35,472 nucleotides of DNA. Origin: Methanospirillaceae archaeon. GTDB taxonomy: Archaea > Halobacteriota > Methanomicrobia > Methanomicrobiales > Methanospirillaceae. The position numbers and the translations under genes are program-made. The stretch covers positions 1-35,472 of the forward strand of contig JAFGOM010000084.1 of the NCBI GenBank assembly GCA_016926505.1. The letters are read 5' to 3'. The notes beneath the pieces are model-generated. The model saw only the letters and a list, made by a program, of their open reading frames with translations, was not told the DNA's origin and ran no database searches. Shown one piece after another: positions 15,831 through 23,594 of this stretch; positions within the stretch are counted from its first letter, which is position 1, and each line of letters begins with the position of its first letter.

Positions 15831-16768
15831 GGTATCTGATCCACGGTATACTCCTCCCAGTTCCTCACCCCGCAGACTATCTCAAACTCCCGGGGGGTGA
15901 GAACCGGTACCGGGAAGTTTCCCTGGTCATCATAGGCGAGTCGCGGGCATGCCGTGTTCACATAACAGGGAAACCCGAGATTGTACAACTGATCAGGGGT
16001 TACTTCATTCATCGTAACAAGAAGGGCAGAGGGATGGAGGGATACAAGAAAGCGGGCAAGCTCCTCCCTGCGTTGTCCGCTCTTTGTCGAGAGGAGAATA
16101 CCAAACTGTTCTGCCACCTTTGCCTTCTCAATCAGTGCAAACCTGACACGCAACAGCCGTTCTGCAGATACCTCCTGTACGATCCCGGTAACGGGATCGA
16201 GAGCAATAACACGGGCATTGGTTGCGATAGCAACACCAAGGGGATGAAAAAGACCCGTTCCCACGTAGAGAATTTCACTGCACCCGGCGGCTTTTGCTGC
16301 TTCAAAAGAGCAGCCGAGAACCTGGCCCGGATGAGGAGTTCTCTTTCCCCCTGCTTTCACAACAGCAACGATTCCTTCATTTGCAAGGAACTCCTGTATC
16401 ATCGGGATACAATGGAGATGCTGGGTGACCGTAACAAGCCCGATACGCTTTTGCGAAAGGTGCCTTACACCTTCTCTGAGAGAGTCTTTTGGGATATCAA
16501 CCTGATAATACTCGTATATGACCTTGTTTGTATCATCGACCGGTGCATGACCGATATGTACAAGGATATCTGCTATGGCAGGCCCTTCCCGGTCAAGATC
16601 ACAGGATCCATAACAGGGATCACCGGACATGATAACCCTAAATCCTTCTCTTTTCAGATCAAAGGCGAACCGAACAGCCTCTCGTTTCAGTCCTTCTGGT
16701 GCCTGAACAGCAACGGTTTTTACATCTCTCCGGTGTAATTGTAAAATGATATCAGAGCGTTGTATCAC
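15827..16768 (-). CDS. dph2: Diphthamide synthase Dph2
   Basis: A 313-aa radical-SAM-like enzyme that transfers the 3-amino-3-carboxypropyl group from SAM to a histidine of elongation factor aEF2, the first step to diphthamide. The cluster cysteines are visible: GDPCYGSCDLD near residue 50, the middle Cys in GCSFEAAKA near 157, and VNTACPRLAYDD near 275. These match the three-domain non-canonical [4Fe-4S] arrangement of archaeal Dph2. The C-terminal CGVRNWEEY is also family-typical. The start overlaps the hpt 3' end by 17 nt. Confidence 0.92.
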   Translation of the reverse strand: MIQRSDIILQLHRRDVKTVAVQAPEGLKREAVRFAFDLKREGFRVIMSGDPCYGSCDLDREGPAIADILVHIGHAPVDDTNKVIYEYYQVDIPKDSLREGVRHLSQKRIGLVTVTQHLHCIPMIQEFLANEGIVAVVKAGGKRTPHPGQVLGCSFEAAKAAGCSEILYVGTGLFHPLGVAIATNARVIALDPVTGIVQEVSAERLLRVRFALIEKAKVAEQFGILLSTKSGQRREELARFLVSLHPSALLVTMNEVTPDQLYNLGFPCYVNTACPRLAYDDQGNFPVPVLTPREFEIVCGVRNWEEYTVDQIP

Positions 16769-17300
16769 AGATCTTCACCTGATCGGTAACATCAATCCGT
16801 ACCAGGTACCGATAGGGGTGATCCAGGAGAACATCACCCTTGCTGATGACAAAACAGATATCCTGCACGATTGCCCCGATACTCTCAAACGCAGAAAGAA
16901 GTGCCTTTGTAGTCCCGCCAGTACTGATGACGTCATCAACAATAACGATACGATCTCCTCTCTTGATGCCGTTGATAAATAACTGGTTTTTTGAGTATCC
17001 TGTCACCTGACTGACAGATACTTCTCCGGGAAGACCATACTCGCGTTTTCTTACGATAGAGAGCGGAATATCGGTCATGAGGGATAGTGCAATGCCGATG
17101 GGAATTCCCATGGCTTCTGCCGCTACAATGTAGTCAGCGCGGGAGAGATCCATGATACGGATCATGGCACATGCTACTTCCCTGATGAGTGCAGGTGAAA
17201 TACTGGGAACCCCATCGGTAATGGGATGAATAAAGTAATTGTAATCCCCTTTTTTGACTATCGGGGATGCCAGAAGTGATTCTTCAAGTCGCTGTAACAT
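16752..17300 (-). CDS. hpt: Hypoxanthine/guanine phosphoribosyltransferase, archaeal type
   Basis: A 182-aa type I phosphoribosyltransferase. The PRPP loop is DRIVIVDDVISTGGTTKAL near residue 115, and AAEAMGIPIGIALSL near 62 fits the archaeal Hpt/adenine-PRT-like family. It salvages hypoxanthine or guanine to IMP or GMP; adenine specificity is a possible alternative that sequence reading cannot exclude. It overlaps mfnA upstream and dph2 downstream by 17 nt each. No DNA-binding region is attached, so it is not a PurR-type regulator. Confidence 0.85.
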   Translation of the reverse strand: MLQRLEESLLASPIVKKGDYNYFIHPITDGVPSISPALIREVACAMIRIMDLSRADYIVAAEAMGIPIGIALSLMTDIPLSIVRKREYGLPGEVSVSQVTGYSKNQLFINGIKRGDRIVIVDDVISTGGTTKALLSAFESIGAIVQDICFVISKGDVLLDHPYRYLVRIDVTDQVKICDTTL

Positions 17301-18390
17301 TCAGTTCACCGATATCTTCTAAAAATGCTTCAACATGGTCGCGGGTCACATGGGGCATACATACGATCCGTATATGATTATTCCTCGTGGCAGATACAAC
17401 CCATCTGTCCGGGATCCTGCATGGCATGAAGGTTGCCACGTTGACATCAGGTGTAACAGCCCTATGGATACCAAACGCTTCCATTCCACCAATTAATCTT
17501 TTCGTATTTTCCATGCATCCTGATACAACCGCCTCCATCCCGTTTCGTCCGAGGTAATCAAGGACCGCAAGTGCACCGGCAACCGATGCTCCGGAGCGTG
17601 TTCCGGCAAGGGTAAATTCCTTCTTAACCGTCAGGTAGGGAGTATCTACATTTAAACGGTGTAATACCAGCGGATCACGGACCATAAGCACACCGGCAGG
17701 GATGGTACTCATTCCCATCTTGTGTGGATCGACTGATATACTTGATACTCCGGGAATAGAGAAGTCAAATGCAGGGGAATCGGGAAGGAACGGAAGCACA
17801 AGGCCTCCAAAGGCTGCATCAACATGAAAGAAAATGCCATGCTCCTGTGCAAGGGCTGCTATTGCAGGTATCGGATCGACTACCCCGTACTCAGTGGTTC
17901 CTGCAACTGCGAGGATTCCACAGGTATCTGCATCTATCATCCCGGCTAGAACATCCGTATCCATGCGCATCTCTTTATCCGGGGGAACACAGCGCATCTG
18001 TAGCCCGAGCATATCACAGGCTTTCTGGCATGAGAAGTGAGCTGACGCAGGGAGGATGACATTCGGTCTTTTGGTCGGATGTATCTGGCGGGCTATCCGT
18101 AATGCCTGGATGTTTGACTCTGTCCCGCCTGATGTTGCATACCCTCCGGCTTCCGGGCAGGAGAAGAGTTCTGCAAACCGGGTAACCAGGATCTGTTCCA
18201 CCTCATGGGTTCCCGGAAAAAGCCCGGGATCACCAAGGTTTGTCTCCATAAAGAGGTTATGGGCCCGGATGGCAACAGGATGAGGGCGCGTGCACATGGA
18301 GCTTAAGATGAGATCATACCTGATGTCCTTGTTTCGTTTTGCCTCTAAAAAACAGAAGAGTTCATCTTCCCCGATACCCTGCTTTCTCAT
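17284..18390 (-). CDS. mfnA: L-tyrosine decarboxylase MfnA
   Basis: A 368-aa group II PLP-dependent decarboxylase. The PLP lysine is in SVDPHKMGMSTIPAG near residue 225, and HVDAAFGGLVLPFL lies just before it. YATSGGTESNIQA near 86 is the phosphate-binding turn. In methanogens MfnA makes tyramine for methanofuran, and archaeal relatives can also decarboxylate aspartate to beta-alanine for coenzyme A. Length matches the family. The start overlaps the ppsA stop by ATGA. Tyrosine is the preferred assignment for a methanogen; activity on aspartate remains possible. Confidence 0.9.
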   Translation of the reverse strand: MRKQGIGEDELFCFLEAKRNKDIRYDLILSSMCTRPHPVAIRAHNLFMETNLGDPGLFPGTHEVEQILVTRFAELFSCPEAGGYATSGGTESNIQALRIARQIHPTKRPNVILPASAHFSCQKACDMLGLQMRCVPPDKEMRMDTDVLAGMIDADTCGILAVAGTTEYGVVDPIPAIAALAQEHGIFFHVDAAFGGLVLPFLPDSPAFDFSIPGVSSISVDPHKMGMSTIPAGVLMVRDPLVLHRLNVDTPYLTVKKEFTLAGTRSGASVAGALAVLDYLGRNGMEAVVSGCMENTKRLIGGMEAFGIHRAVTPDVNVATFMPCRIPDRWVVSATRNNHIRIVCMPHVTRDHVEAFLEDIGELNVTAT

Positions 18391-20663
18391 CGGTTGGATC
18401 TCGCAGCATCGAGGATAATTCTCTGCTCAGTGCCCGCGACGGTCTGTCGGATCTTGGCAATGGCATCAATATTGGATGAGACGCTCGTTATCCCGTGCTC
18501 GACCAGCCACCTGACCATGAGGGGATCTGATCCGGCCTGCCCGCATATCGAGACCTCAACATGATGCTTTCTGCATGCCTCTATACAGGTATCAATAAGT
18601 TTCAGTACTGCAGGATGCTGTGAGTCGTACATGTCGGTAACATACTCATTGTTCCGATCGATGGCAAGGGTATACTGGATGAGATCATTTGTTCCAAAAG
18701 ACGCAAACCGAATGCCTGCTGCAATGAACTCATCTATCATGAGTGCACAACCCGGTATCTCTATCATGATACCGAGACTGACATCATCAACCCTGACTCC
18801 GTACTGGCGGAAGAACTCTTTTGCCATGATAAATTCACGGGGGTGTGAGACCATCGGAAACATGATCCCGAGGTTATTGTATCCCAGTTCCCATAACCGC
18901 CTGAATGCCTCTGTCTGGAGTCTGAACTGTTCTGTACTCTGGAGATCACGCCTGATTCCACGCCAGCCAAGCATTGGATTGTGTTCAATCGGCTCGTTCT
19001 GGCCACCCGGCATGTTCCGGAACTCATCGGTGGGTGCATCAAGGGTCCGTACCCAGACCGGTTTTCCGGGAAATGCATCGAGAACCGTCTTTATCCCACC
19101 CATCAGCTCCACAATGAAATCATCCTCACGCCGGTTCTCGATGAACCAGTTTGGGGTTTTGCCAAGACTGAGTGTCAGATGTTCTATCCGCAGGAGACCG
19201 ACTCCATCAGCCCCGGTTGCAGCTGCACGCTGTGCAGCCTCAGGCATCGAGACATTGACCTTGACTGCGGTTGCGGTGATAATGGGTGCTGCAGCATGAA
19301 CCGTCGCAGATTCCTCCCTTTTCTCTGCTGAGGATATCGCATCTGCTCCCTCGTAGACAAGGCCCCGCTCTCCGTCCATGGTAATGAGTTGCCCGTCTTT
19401 TAAGGAGGTGGTTGCTGTCTTGGTCCCGACGATGGCAGGAGTACCGAGTTCCCGTGATACTATCGCAGCATGACAGGTCATCCCTCCTTCATCGGTAATG
19501 ATCCCTGCTACCTTCTTCATGGCCGGGACCATGTCAGGATTGGTCATTTTCGTGACCATGATGTCGCCTTCCTGCACCCGGCCGGTGTCCTTGACATCAT
19601 AGATGATGATAACTTTTCCACTGGCGATACCAGGTGATGCTCCCTGTCCCTTGAGAATTACCGTCTCTACTTTATTCTCTTCCCTGGGTTTCATGTTTGA
19701 TCCTCTCCTGATTGTTGTTATCGGCCGGGATTGCAGGATATAAAAATCAGTTCCGACAATTGCCCACTCGATATCCTGGGGAACTCCGTAATGCTCTTCT
19801 GCAACATGACCATAGGTCACCAGACGGGTAATCTCCTCATCAGAGAGAACCTGTGCATCCTGTTTTGCCGGATCAACTGCCACTTCAAGGGTTCCGTTAT
19901 CCCCGTCAGGGATGATCATCGTCTTTTTATTAGTTATTCTGCGCTCAATAACCGTCTCAGCCTTCCGGTCATACTCGTAATTGTCAGGAGAGACAGAACC
20001 GGATACTACTGCCTCACCAAGACCCCAGCTCCCTTCGATAATGGAAACAAGGGCACCAGTGGTCGGATGAGAGGTGAACATCACCCCGGCCTTCTCTGAA
20101 GGGATCAGCTGCTGTACTACGACGGCGATATTTACGCTCTCATCATCAAATCCCTGAGTTGCCCGGTAGTATATGGCACGCGCTCCATACAGGGATGCCC
20201 AGCAGGACTGAACTGCATGCAGAAGGGCATCTGCACCGGTAATGTTGAGGTACGTCTCCTGCTGCCCTGCAAAACTTGCATCAGGGAGGTCTTCTGCCGT
20301 GGCACTTGAACGGGCTGCGACAACCGGGTAACTCTTTGCGAGCTTGCCATAGGTACGGATAATGGCTTCCTTTAAATTGGCAGGCATGGCTGCATCCATC
20401 ACTGCTTTCTTTGCCTTTGTCGCAGCCTTCTCGAGTTCCTCGTTATTATTGACATCAAGACCTGCCAGATCTAAAAACAGTGTCTTATCCAGTCCGGTCT
20501 CTACCAAAAACCGACGGAACGCCTGGCTGGTAACGACAAATGCCGGAGGAACCGGAAGACCAATAGAGGCCATCTCACCGAGTGATGCCCCTTTCCCGCC
20601 TACTGAAGGGATATCTTCTTTTCGAATCTCTTCTAACCATAAAATATCAGGAACCTGCTTCAT
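18387..20663 (-). CDS. ppsA: Phosphoenolpyruvate synthase
   Basis: A 758-aa PEP synthase, which converts pyruvate, ATP and water to PEP, AMP and phosphate for gluconeogenesis. Domains in order: ATP-grasp nucleotide-binding domain (1-330, GGKGASLGEM near 22 and AARSSATAEDLP near 117), mobile phosphohistidine domain (GGMTCHAAIVSRELGTPA, His near 398), and a C-terminal PEP-binding barrel ending in the catalytic CGQAGSDP near 700. Length fits the family. It is the first gene of a six-gene overlapping operon and is transcribed divergently from serA. A perfect 10-bp palindrome touches its start codon. Confidence 0.94.
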   Translation of the reverse strand: MKQVPDILWLEEIRKEDIPSVGGKGASLGEMASIGLPVPPAFVVTSQAFRRFLVETGLDKTLFLDLAGLDVNNNEELEKAATKAKKAVMDAAMPANLKEAIIRTYGKLAKSYPVVAARSSATAEDLPDASFAGQQETYLNITGADALLHAVQSCWASLYGARAIYYRATQGFDDESVNIAVVVQQLIPSEKAGVMFTSHPTTGALVSIIEGSWGLGEAVVSGSVSPDNYEYDRKAETVIERRITNKKTMIIPDGDNGTLEVAVDPAKQDAQVLSDEEITRLVTYGHVAEEHYGVPQDIEWAIVGTDFYILQSRPITTIRRGSNMKPREENKVETVILKGQGASPGIASGKVIIIYDVKDTGRVQEGDIMVTKMTNPDMVPAMKKVAGIITDEGGMTCHAAIVSRELGTPAIVGTKTATTSLKDGQLITMDGERGLVYEGADAISSAEKREESATVHAAAPIITATAVKVNVSMPEAAQRAAATGADGVGLLRIEHLTLSLGKTPNWFIENRREDDFIVELMGGIKTVLDAFPGKPVWVRTLDAPTDEFRNMPGGQNEPIEHNPMLGWRGIRRDLQSTEQFRLQTEAFRRLWELGYNNLGIMFPMVSHPREFIMAKEFFRQYGVRVDDVSLGIMIEIPGCALMIDEFIAAGIRFASFGTNDLIQYTLAIDRNNEYVTDMYDSQHPAVLKLIDTCIEACRKHHVEVSICGQAGSDPLMVRWLVEHGITSVSSNIDAIAKIRQTVAGTEQRIILDAARSNR

Positions 20664-20673
20664 TGGTGCACCA
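20664..20673. promoter_or_regulatory. 10-bp palindrome abutting the ppsA start
   Basis: TGGTGCACCA is a perfect palindrome lying directly before the ppsA ATG on the minus strand. It might be an operator or mask translation initiation. A TATA-like ATTACAAATAATC (minus strand) lies at about 20717-20729. Confidence 0.35.
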
Positions 20674-20800
20674 CAATCCTGTCTTTCGTACTGTTTCCTA
20701 TTATCTATCTGTAACAGATTATTTGTAATCCTACTACCTGACCGCGCTATATCGATACTGTCAGGTGGCCGATAAGAAAATACTATGTATCTATTGTTGA

Positions 20801-20815
20801 GTACCTTACAGGTAC
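20801..20815. promoter_or_regulatory. Inverted repeat over the serA start region
   Basis: GTACCT-TAC-AGGTAC is a perfect 6-bp inverted repeat with a 3-nt spacer, ending 4 nt before the serA ATG. With a TATA-like ACTATGTATC near 20782, transcription would start inside the repeat, so an operator is more likely than an RNA hairpin. Confidence 0.4.
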
Positions 20816-20819
20816 TGTT

Positions 20820-22403
20820 ATGTATAAAGTACTTGTAAGTGACGAATTGGCAGCAGAAGGGATAGCAATCCTCAGGAAATCTGTTGATGTGGATATCAGG
20901 ACCGGGCTTGATGAGGAGGAACTGATCCGGATCATTCCTGAATATGATGCGCTGCTGGTTCGATCCGGGACAGATGTTACCTCATCGGTTATAGAGGCCG
21001 GGAAAAAACTCAGGTTCATCGGAAGGGCAGGAGCAGGTGTTGATAATATCAATATGGATGCTGCCACGAAACAGGGAATAATCGTTGCCAATGCACCTGA
21101 AGGGAATACCCTTGCTGCAACCGAGCATACCCTCGCGATGATGCTCTCACTGTGCCGCAATATTCCATGGGCTGACTCTTCAATGCGACGGGGTGAGTGG
21201 AAACGGTCACCCTTTATGGGTATTGAACTGAATGAAAAGACGCTTGGAATAGTCGGGCTTGGCCGCATCGGGCGGGAAGTTGCAAAAAGAGCATCTTCGT
21301 TTAATATGCGGATCATCGGGTATGACCCGTTCATCACGACAGAGAAAGCGGCAGAGATGGGTATCGAGTCCATGACACTTGATGAACTGTTCAGGCAGGC
21401 AGATGTGATAACGGTTCATACACCCTTAATCAAGGAGACCCGTCATATCATCAATGCAACCACCATTGCCACCATGAAAGACGGAGTGCGGATAATCAAC
21501 TGTGCCCGGGGAGGAATCATTGACGAAAAAGCCCTGGCTGATGCGGCAATCAGTGGAAAGGTTGGCGGAGCCGCTATTGATGTGTTTGAGGAAGAACCAC
21601 CGAAAAACTCACCTCTCCTGAACGTTCCCGGGATCATCACCACCCCCCATCTTGGTGCAAGTACCGTTGAAGCACAGAAAAATGTTGCCATATCTGTTGC
21701 AAACCAGTGTATTTCCGTACTACACGGAGGAGAAGCCTCTGCTGTCGTAAATGCACCGATAATATCACCGGATCTAAAAGACCGTATCTCGCCGTATGCC
21801 GATCTCGCAGATAAGATGGGACATCTTTTAGTCCAGATTATAGAAGGGAAGATACGGCAGGTTTCAGTGACCTATTCCGGGGAACTCGCTTCAATGGACA
21901 GGGGATGCAAGATACTGACCAGAATGGTACTCAAAGGACTGCTTGATCCGATACTGATGTCCCCGGTAAACATGATTAATGCCGAGGTCGTGGCACGGGA
22001 CAGGGGTATTGGTATCTCCGAGACTCTGACAGAAGATGCTTCAGGATATAAAAACCTGATCACGATATCGGTCACAACCGAGTCGAGTGAACTCTCTATA
22101 TCGGGATCAGTCTTATACAAGGGGGGCAGCAGAATCGTCTCAATCGGCGGGTATACCATGGACATGGTTCCAAAAGGGTATGTGATAATATCCCGTCACC
22201 TTGACAGACCCGGTGTTATCGGTCGTGCTTCTACGATTTTAGGGAATAATAACATCAACATTGCCGGGATGCAGGTAGGGAGATTTATCCCGGGAGAAGA
22301 GGCAATCATGGTCTTAAACATCGACAACGAAGTTTCAGAAGAGATCATGAAAGAGATCCGGGCCCAGCCCGGTATCTTCTCGGCTACCTTTGCACATATC
22401 TGA
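20820..22403 (+). CDS. serA: D-3-phosphoglycerate dehydrogenase
   Basis: A 527-aa type 1 PGDH, the first step of serine synthesis. The NAD-binding GIVGLGRIGREVAKRA is near residue 143, the catalytic region runs from NCARGGIIDEKALA to TTPHLGAST near 280, and an ASB-type intervening domain precedes the C-terminal ACT domain (about 455-527, HLDRPGVIGRASTILG). The ACT domain suggests serine feedback control. It is divergent from ppsA and followed by a tRNA gene with its own promoter. Confidence 0.94.
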   Translation: MYKVLVSDELAAEGIAILRKSVDVDIRTGLDEEELIRIIPEYDALLVRSGTDVTSSVIEAGKKLRFIGRAGAGVDNINMDAATKQGIIVANAPEGNTLAATEHTLAMMLSLCRNIPWADSSMRRGEWKRSPFMGIELNEKTLGIVGLGRIGREVAKRASSFNMRIIGYDPFITTEKAAEMGIESMTLDELFRQADVITVHTPLIKETRHIINATTIATMKDGVRIINCARGGIIDEKALADAAISGKVGGAAIDVFEEEPPKNSPLLNVPGIITTPHLGASTVEAQKNVAISVANQCISVLHGGEASAVVNAPIISPDLKDRISPYADLADKMGHLLVQIIEGKIRQVSVTYSGELASMDRGCKILTRMVLKGLLDPILMSPVNMINAEVVARDRGIGISETLTEDASGYKNLITISVTTESSELSISGSVLYKGGSRIVSIGGYTMDMVPKGYVIISRHLDRPGVIGRASTILGNNNINIAGMQVGRFIPGEEAIMVLNIDNEVSEEIMKEIRAQPGIFSATFAHI

Positions 22404-22440
22404 TTATCCATACGCAATGGGAGAAAACCATTCGGAATTT

Positions 22441-22450
22441 TTTTATGTAT
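22441..22450 (+). promoter_or_regulatory. TATA box of the tRNA-Val gene
   Basis: TTTTATGTAT lies about 32 bp before the tRNA 5' end, the usual archaeal tRNA promoter position. Confidence 0.55.
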
Positions 22451-22477
22451 AACGACCGTACATTATAAGGCACATCC

Positions 22478-22551
22478 GGGCTCGTGGTCTAGCTGGTTAT
22501 GACGTCGCCTTGACATGGCGGAGGTCCTGAGTTCGAATCTCAGCGGGCCCA
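22478..22551 (+). tRNA. tRNA-Val (anticodon GAC)
   Basis: A 74-nt cloverleaf: acceptor GGGCTCG pairing with CGGGCCC (one T-G pair), a D arm GTC/GAC, anticodon stem TCGCC/GGCGG around the loop TTGACAT giving anticodon GAC, variable loop, T arm CTGAG-TTCGAAT-CTCAG, and discriminator A. CCA is not encoded and no intron is present. T-rich sequence follows the 3' end. Confidence 0.96.
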
Positions 22552-23000
22552 TCTCATTTTCTCTTCTGATATCATCCCTCTTTTCGAAGAAAAAATTCTG
22601 CATTGATATTCTCAATGGGAAATTTACCGATCCCAGGACATTCCCGCCATTCTCCTGAATCTGTCTGCAGGGTCCATTGTAAGGAAGATTACTCCCTGAT
22701 GTATCTCTCAAAAGAAAGGAGGGTAAATGGATGGAATCTACGTAACGATATTGTTATTCCTCAGGCAACACCACTCCCAACCCACCGGTTACCGGGTATC
22801 GCATCATCAAAGAAATGCACCCGGGTTAAACCAGAAAAAACTCTCTGAATCAGATCTATAAGAAGAGACAGAGGAGAAATATTTAGCCTTATGGGATTTT
22901 CAGGGGAATTTCACATACGATCTGAGAGCGAAATAAAGGGGGCAGACCGGAGAGGTGTGATCATCTCCATGGCACAGAAACCAGATGCTCCTCCCGCTCG
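22552..23000. other. Intergenic stretch without a convincing gene
   Basis: About 450 bases between the tRNA and the 3' end of the regulator gene. A frame at 22603-22848 needs a TTG start, and its composition does not look coding. A 40-codon frame at 22891-23013 has poorly spaced GAGGAG and overlaps the regulator. Neither is called. Confidence 0.5.
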
Positions 23001-23381
23001 TCATAGTGAATGAATAAGTGTCCGTACCCGTTCGAGAAGTTCAATCTGATGAGAATAATCTCCTTCAATCGATCTCTCTATCTGATCGATTATCTCATCC
23101 GGTGGGTAGACAAGGCTGTATACCTTTACCGGTCTTCCTTTATTTTCTGTGAGAAGGCTTGATATCTGAACCCAGCCTTTCTTCATGAGGCTCGTTATCG
23201 CAATACTGACTTCAGGTTGCCGAAGATCGGTATTGCGTTCGATATCACGTGATGTCACCTCGGCACTTCTCATAAGAAAGACCAGTACACGGGCTTCATT
23301 GCTCTTCAGCCCCATAATTCTCATAATTCCGGTCATCTCTTCATCGATCTCAGAAAATTGAAGATTTCCATCAACAACCAT
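23001..23381 (-). CDS. Winged helix-turn-helix transcriptional regulator
   Basis: A 126-aa DNA-binding protein. A winged HTH spans about residues 20-95: LKSNEARVLVFLMRSAEVTSRDIERNTDLRQPEVSIAITSLMKKGW, followed by a wing with NKGRPVKVYSL. The C-terminal 30 residues (EIIDQIERSIEGDYSHQIELLERVRTLIHSL) look like a coiled-coil dimerisation helix. It resembles archaeal TrmB/ArsR-type regulators without an effector domain. The start codon is preceded by a strong minus-strand TATA box and overlapping palindromes, suggesting self-repression. It lies about 210 nt downstream of the end of the PAS signalling operon, on the same strand. Confidence 0.8.
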   Translation of the reverse strand: MVVDGNLQFSEIDEEMTGIMRIMGLKSNEARVLVFLMRSAEVTSRDIERNTDLRQPEVSIAITSLMKKGWVQISSLLTENKGRPVKVYSLVYPPDEIIDQIERSIEGDYSHQIELLERVRTLIHSL

Positions 23382-23388
23382 GCTATGG

Positions 23389-23423
23389 TATGTATTACTG
23401 TATTACATAATATAGTTTATGTA
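23389..23423. promoter_or_regulatory. Nested palindromes over the regulator promoter
   Basis: TATGTATTAC-T-GTATTACATA (23389-23409) is a 9-of-10 inverted repeat. TACATAA (23404-23410) and TTATGTA (23417-23423) form a second, perfect inverted repeat. They share the TACATA edge and cover the transcription start expected from the TATA box. They look like operators for the wHTH protein. Confidence 0.65.
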
Positions 23424-23424
23424 G

Positions 23425-23436
23425 TTATATATGTAA
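23425..23436 (-). promoter_or_regulatory. TATA box of the wHTH regulator gene
   Basis: On the minus strand TTACATATATAA lies about 50 bp before the ATG at 23381. Transcription should begin near 23404, within the palindromes. Confidence 0.6.
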
Positions 23437-23517
23437 ATGAGATAGAAATTCAGAAAAATCAGGATTCACCGGGTATCAGAAGATAAGGAATATACCCGAT
23501 GTATCAACTCACTTTCG

Positions 23518-23535
23518 GCAAAAAAAAACGGCCGC
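23518..23535 (-). terminator. Terminator of the PAS signalling operon
   Basis: A run of nine A at 23520-23528 reads as nine T on the minus strand, about 60 bases past the last kinase stop, flanked by short CGGC/GCCG arms. Confidence 0.5.
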
Positions 23536-23594
23536 CAGAATATATCTTTCTATTGACACCCCTATCGTTCCGGAAAATCTCTGGCCGGTCCCAC

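Noticed and set aside
16034-16738. 234-aa plus-strand frame
   Set aside because: Antisense to dph2, whose cluster cysteines are all present.
18631-19299. 222-aa plus-strand frame
   Set aside because: It lies fully antisense to ppsA, whose motifs are intact; it has Ser/Arg/Met-rich shadow composition.
20783-21373. 196-aa minus-strand frame
   Set aside because: Antisense to serA, no domain, Ser/Ile-rich shadow composition.
22463-22711. 82-aa minus-strand frame (MGPLRFELRTSAMSRRRHN...)
   Set aside because: It runs antisense through the tRNA-Val gene; this peptide pattern is a known artefact of translated tRNAs.
22603-22848. 81-aa plus-strand frame after the tRNA
   Set aside because: Needs a TTG start, has no Shine-Dalgarno or TATA box in place, and its composition does not look coding.
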